From Pseudomonadota bacterium (GTDB lineage: Bacteria; Myxococcota; Polyangia; Polyangiales; Polyangiaceae), in the NCBI GenBank assembly GCA_023419055.1, contig JAEZYO010000997.1, positions 1-10,752 on the forward strand: a stretch of 10,752 nucleotides of DNA, written 5' to 3'. The notes under the pieces are model-generated. The model saw only the letters and a program-made list of their open reading frames with translations, was not told the DNA's origin and made no database searches. Within the stretch, counting starts at the first letter, position 1. Every line of letters begins with the position of its first letter. Both the position numbers and the translations under genes were made by a program. Below are positions 1-6,433 of the stretch, in pieces.

Positions 1-760
1 CTACCACGTAGGTCGGGATGCGCTCCGCTACCGCGGCGACGGCGGCCTGCACGTTCGCCAGGCTGTTTCCTTCCTCTTCACACTCCGCGGGGTTGCCGTC
101 CGTGACGAGGACGATCGCATGGACCGCGTCGGGCTCCGCCTCCTCGAGGGGCTCGAGGTATCCGATAGTGCCTTCGAGCACGTGGAGGGTAGGTGTCCCA
201 CCCCGCCAGTCGTCTTCCGTGGCCGGCGTCACCAGGTCGATCGCGGCGGCGAACTCCGGTGACGGGAGCGGCGTCATGGGAACGGCGGGAGCCGCGTAGG
301 TCGCCGCGTCGCAGATGTCGTCAGGGCCGGGGAAGAACACGAGCGAAGCGGAAATGCCCATCGCCGTTTGATCGGCGAAGAAGGCCTTGGTGGCGGCGAC
401 GACGGGATCCCACTTGAGAGCGCGGTCGTGCCACTCGGTATCTCCCTTGCCCATACTGCCGGACACATCGAAGACGAACGCGAGGTACACGGGCTGAAGG
501 CGCGCCTCGCTCACTTGCGAGGCGCACGCGCTGCCGCTACCGGCGCTTCCGGCGCCGCCGCCGAGGACCAGCGAACCGCCGAAGCCACCGCTCTCCGAGG
601 GCGACCCCGAACCCCCCGATCCCGATTCGGGCCCAGACCCTGCAGCACTGCCGCCGGAGCCTGCGCGGGTGGAGCTCGGAAGGGCGTCGCCGCTGCAGCC
701 CAGTCCGTAGACGAAGGCTGAGAGCAGCCCGATCCGAATGACCCAGAAAGCCGTGTTCAT
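1..760 (-). CDS. vWA-domain lipoprotein, partial (C-terminus beyond left edge)
   Basis: An open frame runs from an ATG at 760 to the left edge, giving 253 residues with no stop. Residues 1-22 form a signal peptide ending in GLGC, so Cys22 is the probable lipidated residue, although the lipobox has Gly rather than Leu at -3. Residues 33-78 are a Gly/Ser-rich linker typical of myxobacterial surface lipoproteins. The von Willebrand factor A domain starts near residue 90: the strand AFVFDVSGSMG carries the DxSxS metal site (98-102), a GGTP supplies the Thr (189) and LVTDG supplies the Asp (221), so the metal-binding site looks complete. vWA domains of this type bind proteins through a divalent cation. 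The start lies 65 bp after the DUF1552 gene on the same strand, suggesting the last visible gene of an operon. The ligand and total length are unknown. Confidence 0.85.
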   Translation of the reverse strand, partial: MNTAFWVIRIGLLSAFVYGLGCSGDALPSSTRAGSGGSAAGSGPESGSGGSGSPSESGGFGGSLVLGGGAGSAGSGSACASQVSEARLQPVYLAFVFDVSGSMGKGDTEWHDRALKWDPVVAATKAFFADQTAMGISASLVFFPGPDDICDAATYAAPAVPMTPLPSPEFAAAIDLVTPATEDDWRGGTPTLHVLEGTIGYLEPLEEAEPDAVHAIVLVTDGNPAECEEEGNSLANVQAAVAAVAERIPTYVV

Positions 761-825
761 GGCCGACGCTCTATAAAGGTGCGGTCGAAGGCAAACTGGT
801 GTCACAAAGTGAGGTCAGCCGACCG

Positions 826-2238
826 TCAAGCGAGCACGCCGGAGAGTGGGCCGCAGTCGGGCTCGATGCCGAAGCCGCCGGCCATGTACCCGAAGGCGTG
901 GAGCACCGAAGTGTGGAGCTTGTGTGCGCTCTCGGTCCCGGCAAATTCGAGATACTGGCCCGATTGGAAGCCCAGGTTCTTGCCGCCGACGAGCAGGTAC
1001 TGCATGTCGCGCGGGTTGTGACTGTGATTGGTGCCGCTCTCCACCCCCCAATAGATCAGGGTGTTGTCGAGCATGGTGCCGTCGCCCTCCTGGATGGCTG
1101 CCAGGCGATGGGCAAGGTACGCCACCTGGTCAGAGAATAGCTTGTCGAAGCGGATGTAGGCGGCGCGAGAGGTCATGGTTTCGGATCCGACCGTGACCGA
1201 GTCGTTCGTTCGGCTGACGTGCGCCACGTTGTCGTGCCAGCTGTTGTTGTTGGTCGGCGCTCGAAGGCCGAGCATCCCGTTGTGGTGACTGCCGGAGAAC
1301 CCGAAAGTGAAGGCGGCTACGCGCGTCACATCGCAGGTAAATGCGTTCACGATCAGGTCCGCCTGAACGTTCCCCCAGCGGCTGATGGCGTCGGCGTTTC
1401 GATCATCTCGGTCGACGTCTGCCGTGTCGGTCTCCTCGCAAAGGCCACCCACGACGACAGGGCCACCGCCGCTTCCGGGTCCCGAGAGTCGTTTCTGGAG
1501 CTCGAGCAGCGCGTCGACGTGAGCCTCGAGCTTCTCCTTCTCCGTCTGTCCCAGGAAGGTCTGGATCGAGCGAAGCTCGTCGGTATTGAGCTCGATGATC
1601 GATTGGGCGACGGCCTTTCTGGCTTCGGCGGCCGCATCGGCGGGCGCAGGCCCAGAGGGCATCGAGCCGGTGTCGAACGCGACGTCCCTGAAAATATCCT
1701 CGAAGGCGCGCGCCGGATCCGGCTGCTGAGTGATGGGGCGCCCGGGGCCGGAGTAGCAGATCACGTTGCGCTTGTCGCTCCCGCCACGGCCCGCGGCGCA
1801 CAGGTGGATGCTCGCGATCGGCGTCCCGCCGCGGATCTCCGAGTTCTGCAAGAGCACCTGGTCGATCGAGGGCCCGTTCGCGTAGTGGGTCGCGTCGTCG
1901 AAGAAGCGTTGACCCGTGAAGAGCTGGGCGATGCCCGCTTCGTGGTGATTGTCGAAGGTCCAGCTGTGATCGACCCGACGGGGGAAGAGCAGGTGCGGCT
2001 CGAGCCCTTTGAAACCGGCGAGCGGCTCGTTGAGGGTGAAGCTTCGCGCGTCGGCGCCTTTCGTCGGCCACCACTCCGGCGGGTGCGAGTCCGGCGTGAA
2101 GACGAGGACCAACCGCTTCGGGTTCGCGCTCTGTGCTTCGAGGCGGCGCGCCCTCAGAAACGGAGCGAGAAACAGGCTCCCGGCGGTGGTTCCGAGGAGG
2201 GCACGGCGAGACAGCTTTCGGTGTTTGGGAAGCAGCAT
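826..2238 (-). CDS. DUF1552 family protein, Tat-exported
   Basis: This 470-residue protein matches the DUF1552 family (PF07586), usually about 450 residues and common in Planctomycetes, Verrucomicrobia, Acidobacteria and Myxococcota. The ATG at 2238 was chosen, although the frame stays open further upstream, because GAGG sits 6 bases before it and the protein then starts with a twin-arginine signal: LSRRALLG (Arg11-Arg12), a hydrophobic stretch and an A-rich cleavage region near residue 35. Family-like stretches include LVLVFTPDSHPPEWWP, DHSWTFDNHHEAGIAQLFTG, FGFSGSHHN, and NTLIYWGVESGTNHSHNPRDM near the C-terminus; the conserved His, Asp and Glu residues suggest a metal-using periplasmic enzyme related to the DUF1501/alkaline-phosphatase-like group. 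That is inference, as the family has no established activity. It starts 14 bp after the DUF1592 gene, the usual partner of this family. Folded export through Tat fits a cofactor-bearing protein. Confidence 0.93.
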   Translation of the reverse strand: MLLPKHRKLSRRALLGTTAGSLFLAPFLRARRLEAQSANPKRLVLVFTPDSHPPEWWPTKGADARSFTLNEPLAGFKGLEPHLLFPRRVDHSWTFDNHHEAGIAQLFTGQRFFDDATHYANGPSIDQVLLQNSEIRGGTPIASIHLCAAGRGGSDKRNVICYSGPGRPITQQPDPARAFEDIFRDVAFDTGSMPSGPAPADAAAEARKAVAQSIIELNTDELRSIQTFLGQTEKEKLEAHVDALLELQKRLSGPGSGGGPVVVGGLCEETDTADVDRDDRNADAISRWGNVQADLIVNAFTCDVTRVAAFTFGFSGSHHNGMLGLRAPTNNNSWHDNVAHVSRTNDSVTVGSETMTSRAAYIRFDKLFSDQVAYLAHRLAAIQEGDGTMLDNTLIYWGVESGTNHSHNPRDMQYLLVGGKNLGFQSGQYLEFAGTESAHKLHTSVLHAFGYMAGGFGIEPDCGPLSGVLA

Positions 2239-2244
2239 GTTTTG

Positions 2245-2248
2245 CCTC
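2245..2248 (-). promoter_or_regulatory. Ribosome binding site of the DUF1552 gene
   Basis: GAGG on the minus strand lies 6 bases before the ATG at 2238. It supports this start over the long in-frame extension reaching to about 2676, which would overlap the upstream gene by over 400 bases. Confidence 0.7.
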
Positions 2249-2252
2249 GGAG

Positions 2253-4004
2253 CTACGGAGTGGACGGCGGCGGCTCGACTCGTGACCGCTCGAGCGTGCT
2301 CTTGGACGTGAGGATGCCCTTGACCATGTCGACCATCTTCCCGGTCGCGCCGAGGGCGGCTCGACCAGCTTGAATGGGCGGCAAGCCGCGGTTCTCTCGC
2401 TCGCGGGTGCCGTCCGCGTTGCGCTCGGCCGAGGTCGCGAGCCCGAAGTAGAAGCGGAACGCTTGTCGCGACAGGCACTCGCGGACCCACTCGCTCTCGG
2501 CGAGAGCGCGCGCGAGATCCGAGTGATCGCCGAGCGCGGTGTTGACGTCGGTGTTCAGCAGGTTGCCCGTGGTATCGACCGGGATCCCGTTTTGCGACGT
2601 GCGAGGACGGCCCACCTCGTCGAGGTTCTCGAAGGTCAAGCCGACTCCGTCGATCAAGGTGTGACACGCGGCGCACCCCGGCGAACTCGCGTGGAGCTCG
2701 TAGAGCTCACGCGTCGTCTGCGGCTGCTCGCGCTCCTGGGTGTCTTCGATGTCCGGCACGTCGGGCGGGACGACGAAATCCTGGCAGAGCAAGCGCTCTC
2801 GCACGAAAAGGCCACGCAAGGTAGGCGAGGTGGCGCCCTCTTTCGAGTTCTTGCTCATGATGGTGCCGAGCGCGAGCACGCCCGTGCGCTGCGTCACGCC
2901 GCTCGCTCCACCGCTCGCGTAGAACGTCGCGAGCGCGGCCGGCGGAGCCGGCACTTCGGTCGTGAGGAGCGCTGTCAGCCCTCCCCCTTGCAGACCTCCT
3001 CGCTGGTCGAGAAAGGAGCGTGTCTCTTCGAGCATGGCCGCGCGCACGCCGTCGAAGGTGGGGAGATCTTTCCGCACGATGTCCGGATCTTCGAACCCCA
3101 CGACCTCGAGCCACTCCTGCAAGAACTGCGAGAACTCGGCCTGGGCGGCAGGGTCGGAGAGTAGCTCGTTGACGACGCCGGCGAGCGCAGCGCCGTCCGT
3201 GAGCTTGCCTTGGCTCGCGAGCCCGAGGAGCGTCGCGGTCGGAGGCTTGCCGAGCACGCTGTACGAGAGAAAGGACGCGACCTCGTAGTCGGTCAGCACG
3301 AACTCCTGCTCCGCGGGGTCCTCACCGATCTCCGTGCGGTAGAGAAAGTACGGAGAGTTCAGCAGGCCGCGCAAGACGGCGCGGAAGCCTGCGCCCGGGT
3401 CTTCGAGCGTTGCCGTCAGGGCCTGCGCGCCGTCGAAGAGCTTGCCGAAGCGCGCCAGATCGGGGCTCGTCGCTGGTCGCCGGAAGGCGCGCCCGATCGC
3501 GTCGTTCAAGAACTCGTCGCGGCAGGTCGCCGCGAGTTCTCCGCAAGGAACGAGCGCCGTCAGCTGCGTGAGCGTGAGCCCTTGAATGAGCTCCTCGGCG
3601 AGCCGAAAGTAGCCTTCCGCCAGCGGCACCGAGACGAACCCGGACTGCGAAAGGTTACGAAAGACGCCGCTGTCGATCTCGGGCTCCAGTCGAGGAACGC
3701 CCTCCGCGTCGACGAGCGACACCGCGACGCCCAGAAATTGCTCGACCGAGCGGCGGTACTGCTCGTGGGTCAGCTTCCAAGTTCGAGCCTGCAGGGCGGC
3801 GGAGACTGGCGTCGGCGGGCTGAAAGGGATATTGCCTTCGGCGTCGGGCTCGGGAATGTCGTTGCTGGGTCCCGTCCCGGCGTCCGCTTCGCTTTCGGGA
3901 CCTCCTGCCGATCGCTGAGAAGCAGGAGGGTCGGAGATCACGCCGGTGCACGAGCACAGGCAGACCACGAGAGCCGTGTGAAAAGATCGGGCGAATGCGC
4001 TCAT
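2253..4004 (-). CDS. DUF1592/DUF1588/DUF1585 multidomain haem lipoprotein
   Basis: This 583-residue exported protein has the domain order of the planctomycete-type DUF1592 family. A DUF1587-like segment with WKLTHEQYRRSVEQFLG lies at about 75-135. A DUF1595-like segment with RAFRRPAT lies at about 160-195. DUF1592, containing LLNSPYFLYR, lies at about 205-330. DUF1588 at about 375-480 contains IMSKNSKEGATSPTLRG and the haem-attachment motif CAACH (444-448). DUF1585 lies at about 500-575. The single CXXCH indicates one c-type haem attached outside the cytoplasm. The ATG at 4004 is preferred over an upstream TTG at 4031 because it has GAGG 6 bases upstream and opens a lipoprotein signal in which LCSC (Cys19) is the likely lipobox; Cys15 and Cys17 are also nearby. 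An acidic, Pro-rich linker follows (about 25-65). It is the first gene of the operon with DUF1552 and the vWA lipoprotein. The reaction is not known; a redox or polymer-degrading role is speculative. Confidence 0.93.
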   Translation of the reverse strand: MSAFARSFHTALVVCLCSCTGVISDPPASQRSAGGPESEADAGTGPSNDIPEPDAEGNIPFSPPTPVSAALQARTWKLTHEQYRRSVEQFLGVAVSLVDAEGVPRLEPEIDSGVFRNLSQSGFVSVPLAEGYFRLAEELIQGLTLTQLTALVPCGELAATCRDEFLNDAIGRAFRRPATSPDLARFGKLFDGAQALTATLEDPGAGFRAVLRGLLNSPYFLYRTEIGEDPAEQEFVLTDYEVASFLSYSVLGKPPTATLLGLASQGKLTDGAALAGVVNELLSDPAAQAEFSQFLQEWLEVVGFEDPDIVRKDLPTFDGVRAAMLEETRSFLDQRGGLQGGGLTALLTTEVPAPPAALATFYASGGASGVTQRTGVLALGTIMSKNSKEGATSPTLRGLFVRERLLCQDFVVPPDVPDIEDTQEREQPQTTRELYELHASSPGCAACHTLIDGVGLTFENLDEVGRPRTSQNGIPVDTTGNLLNTDVNTALGDHSDLARALAESEWVRECLSRQAFRFYFGLATSAERNADGTRERENRGLPPIQAGRAALGATGKMVDMVKGILTSKSTLERSRVEPPPSTP

Positions 4005-4010
4005 TTCTGG

Positions 4011-4014
4011 CCTC
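4011..4014 (-). promoter_or_regulatory. Ribosome binding site of the DUF1592 gene
   Basis: GAGG on the minus strand lies 6 bases before the ATG at 4004. It decides against the TTG at 4031, which has no comparable site and would put nine polar residues before the lipoprotein signal. Confidence 0.65.
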
Positions 4015-4087
4015 GCTGAGGTCACGCGCAATGCGCACTGGGCACTGCTCTTCCTACAAGGGCGAGGCGTTACGGAACTGGTGTCGG

Positions 4088-4116
4088 AAAAAGATCGCGC
4101 GCAGCGCCGAGCGCGA
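4088..4116 (-). terminator. Probable intrinsic terminator after greB
   Basis: Read on the minus strand, TCGCGC and GCGCGA form a perfect 6-bp GC-rich stem around a 10-nt loop, followed at once by TCTTTTT. It sits about 56 bp after the greB stop and 84 bp before the DUF1592 start, where the two transcription units should be separated. The stem is short and inner GCGC repeats allow alternative pairings, so its efficiency is uncertain. Confidence 0.5.
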
Positions 4117-4171
4117 GTAAGCGACCCTTCCTAATGAATGGCTCGGATGCCGCGATCGGGGCGAACGCCCG

Positions 4172-4639
4172 CTATTCGTAGCGGATCGCCTTGATCTCGA
4201 CTTCGATCTCCCCAGCGGGACGGCGCACCGTGATGACGTCGCCGACTTTGCGCTTCATCAAGCTTTCGCCGAGCGGCGATCGAAAGCTGATGCGTCCCTT
4301 CGAAGGATCCGCCTCGTCGGGGCCGACGACCTGGTACGTGCTGGTCTTGCCGTTCTCGTCTTCGAGCTCGACGGTCGCGCCGAAGCGCACGCTGTTGTTC
4401 TGCGACTCCTCGACCCGCACCACCTCCGCTTGCTCGAGGCGCTTGGTCAAGAAGCGCACGCGGCTGTCGATCTGGCGGAGCCTCTTCTTGCCGTAGGTGT
4501 ACTCGGCGTTCTCGGAGCGATCGCCCTGCGCCGCCGCGTCAGCCACTTCCTGCACGACGCGCGGACGCTCCACGTGCAAAAGATGCTTGAGCTCGTCTGC
4601 GAGCTTCTTGGCGCCTTCGGGGGTCAGGTAAATCGGCAT
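4172..4639 (-). CDS. greB: Transcription elongation factor GreB
   Basis: This 155-residue protein has the normal length for the GreA/GreB family, which enters the RNA polymerase secondary channel and stimulates cleavage of backtracked transcripts. The N-terminal coiled coil (about 1-75) starts with YLTPEGAKKLADELKHLL. It carries the tip motif GDRSENAEY, with the acidic pair (Asp and Glu) that coordinates catalytic magnesium. YGKKRLRQIDSRVRFL follows, a hallmark of GreB rather than GreA. The C-terminal FKBP-like domain (about 80-155) includes VGPDEADPSKGRISFRSPLG. No clear Shine-Dalgarno sequence precedes the ATG at 4639, but the N-terminus aligns with the usual family start. The 154-bp palindromic element ends 31 bp upstream, so the promoter must lie inside or beyond that repeat. 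It is transcribed apart from the downstream operon if the terminator at 4088-4116 works. Confidence 0.96.
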   Translation of the reverse strand: MPIYLTPEGAKKLADELKHLLHVERPRVVQEVADAAAQGDRSENAEYTYGKKRLRQIDSRVRFLTKRLEQAEVVRVEESQNNSVRFGATVELEDENGKTSTYQVVGPDEADPSKGRISFRSPLGESLMKRKVGDVITVRRPAGEIEVEIKAIRYE

Positions 4640-4670
4640 GGCGGGCTTCGGAGTCGAGCAGGCGGGCTTG

Positions 4671-4824
4671 GAGCCGGTCCTAGAACATCTCCCGTCGCTG
4701 GCCTTCCGATCCGCGTCGCATTCCTGCGTTGCTCCTCCTCAGCGTGCTTCAGCACGCGTCGTCGTCGCGCCTTGGTCTGCTCGCGTCTCTTCGGCCAGCT
4801 CGGTCCGAGGTTTAGGGCCGGCTC
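4671..4824. repeat. MITE-like near-palindromic intergenic element
   Basis: The ends are imperfect inverted repeats: GAGCCGGTCCTAGA at 4671-4684 against GAGCCGGCCCTAAA (complement of 4811-4824), 12 of 14 bases matching. A further perfect match, GCTGGCC at 4697-4703 with GGCCAGC at 4793-4799, has the same centre, and the middle holds a perfect hairpin, GCGTGCT-TC-AGCACGC (4742-4757). All three pairs are centred within about 2 bp of 4748, so the whole 154 bp can fold back on itself. No target-site duplication was identified and there is no open frame of its own. The layout fits a miniature inverted-repeat or REP-type element moved by a transposase encoded elsewhere. Its family cannot be named without genome-wide copies. 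Confidence 0.6.
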
Positions 4825-4900
4825 TTAGCGCGAGTTCTCCGCGAAAGGCAGGCTTTTTTTCGTCTGGCCGTTGCGGCGCGAGCATCGTACCGTAAGGCCC

Positions 4901-6433
4901 TTGAGGGCAAAAACGCTCCTTCTTCTCGTCGCCGGGCTGCTCTTCACGGGAGCCATCGTTTCCGGCTTGATCGTCGCGCTCTGGCTGCCGGGCTACATCG
5001 AGCGCGAGGCCATGCGCCAGATCCGTGAGCGCGGCCTCGAGCTCTCGAGCTACGAGCTCGAGTACGGCTTCGGATGGGTCAAGCTCACGAACGCGCGAGG
5101 CAAGCTCGTCGACGTCAAGAGCCTCGACCTTTCGTTCAAGAGCATCGAGGTCGAGCTCGACGGAACGGAGCCGGAGCGTATCGATCTCGACGGCGTCGGC
5201 GTGCAGGCGGCCGGCTCGGCTCCGACGCTCGCGCTCGAGCTCGCGGCCTGGAGCAAGCGTTTTCCGCGGAGCTACGCGCTGCCCCTCTGGGCCAAGGGCG
5301 TGGACATCGTCTGGCGACCCCAGGCCGGCGCTGCGCCGTGGCTCGAGATCACGGGCGGCGCCGCCGCGAAGAACGAGACGACCACGATCGTGAGCGCCGA
5401 GCAGGTCAAGGTGGCCGGCACGCAGGTGGGCAAGGTCGGCGCGAGCTGGACCGCCACCACGTCCGCGGTCGCGATCGGGCTCGGGGAGCCGGAGCTCGAG
5501 AAGGCGCCCGTCAAGGTCGAGGTCGCGATTGCCGACAAGCCTCGGGTGACCTTTCGGCTCTCCCCCACGCGGCTCGAGAAGCTCGCGGGTCCCTTCGGTG
5601 TCGAGCTGCCGGTCGAGAACGTGACCGCGAGCGGCCAGGTCGAGCTCGCGTTCCCGTCGCAGCTCGCGCTCGCTCCCGCCGACGGCTCCCTGCACATGAC
5701 GCTGGAAGGCTGGATCCCGCCACACCCAGCCGAGCTCGACGGCTTCGTGTTCGGCAACGTCACCACGTTCGACTCGAAGCTTGCCATCAGTGAAGACCTG
5801 CGAACCGTCGCGCTCACCGACGCTGCCGTGAAGGCAGGCAAGTTCGAGCTCAAGGGCGGCGGTACGGTCGTGCGCGAAGACGGTCACGCCCTCGCGCGGC
5901 TCGCCTTCGCGGGGAACCTTCCTTGCCCCGCGCTCGCCGGCGCCGCTGCGGAGTCCAGGCTCGGGTACCTGCTCGGTCGCGTCGCGGGCAAGCTCGCCGG
6001 AGCCGCGGCTCGGCAGCTGGTGGAGGGCAGCGTCGCGGTCGAGGTGCGCATCGCCGCGGACACCCGTAAGCTGAAGGAAGCCGCGGTGGAGCGGCGCATC
6101 GGCATTGGTTGCGGGCTCAAACCGCTCACGCTCGAGGAGCTGAAGAAGCTTTCCGCGCTGTTCCCGATTCCCGCGGAGCTCAGCGTCCTCGCCGACGAGA
6201 TCGCCAAGCTTCCGCCGCCGGATCTCGCAGCGCTTCCGCCGCTGCCCGGCGGGTCGGCGTTCCCCGCCGCGCCGGCGCTCCCGCCCGCCTCTTCGTTCCC
6301 GAAGTTGCCGCCGTTGCCGTCGGCGCTTCCGCCCTTGCCGCGCATCGACATCGATTTCGGCAAGGCCGAAGCGGGCTCGAGCAAGAAGGTGCAGCCGAGC
6401 AGCGCTCCGAGCGCCGCGGGCTCCGCGAAATGA
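4901..6433 (+). CDS. Membrane-anchored AsmA/GspN-like protein with Pro-rich tail
   Basis: This is a 510-residue protein not firmly assigned to a named family. The TTG at 4901 was chosen because AAGG lies just upstream and the protein then begins MRAKTLLLLVAGLLF, a classic anchor; a TTG at 4871 would add ten polar residues and has no visible binding site. Residues 4-30 form one membrane helix, so the rest should lie in the periplasm. Residues 50-430 alternate hydrophobic strands with segments such as GVGVQAAGSAP and KGGGTVVRED, resembling the repetitive beta structure of AsmA-like and GspN proteins, which span or organise the envelope. Cys342 and Cys404 could form a disulfide. Residues 437-481 are a low-complexity Pro/Leu/Ala tract followed by a Ser/Ala/Lys tail. 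The stop overlaps the ATG of the next gene (ATGA at 6430-6433), implying joint translation with the GpsA-like enzyme. Confidence 0.8.
   Translation: MRAKTLLLLVAGLLFTGAIVSGLIVALWLPGYIEREAMRQIRERGLELSSYELEYGFGWVKLTNARGKLVDVKSLDLSFKSIEVELDGTEPERIDLDGVGVQAAGSAPTLALELAAWSKRFPRSYALPLWAKGVDIVWRPQAGAAPWLEITGGAAAKNETTTIVSAEQVKVAGTQVGKVGASWTATTSAVAIGLGEPELEKAPVKVEVAIADKPRVTFRLSPTRLEKLAGPFGVELPVENVTASGQVELAFPSQLALAPADGSLHMTLEGWIPPHPAELDGFVFGNVTTFDSKLAISEDLRTVALTDAAVKAGKFELKGGGTVVREDGHALARLAFAGNLPCPALAGAAAESRLGYLLGRVAGKLAGAAARQLVEGSVAVEVRIAADTRKLKEAAVERRIGIGCGLKPLTLEELKKLSALFPIPAELSVLADEIAKLPPPDLAALPPLPGGSAFPAAPALPPASSFPKLPPLPSALPPLPRIDIDFGKAEAGSSKKVQPSSAPSAAGSAK

Noticed and set aside
1219..2373. Long plus-strand open frame opposite the DUF1552 gene
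   Set aside because: It is a GC-rich shadow: the minus strand encodes a recognisable family with export signal and ribosome binding site, while this frame shows no family features.
4159..4170. GGGCG-AA-CGCCC hairpin just after the greB stop as terminator
   Set aside because: It has a two-base loop and no T-run; the hairpin at 4088-4116 is the better candidate.
4825..4860. T-run at 4854-4860 as a plus-strand terminator
   Set aside because: Only a weak 4-bp CGCG stem precedes it, at a distance, and no plus-strand gene ends upstream.
4739..5887. Long minus-strand open frame opposite the AsmA-like gene
   Set aside because: Its composition is the mirror of the GC-biased plus-strand codons, rich in Arg, Asp and Glu, with no start signal or domain.
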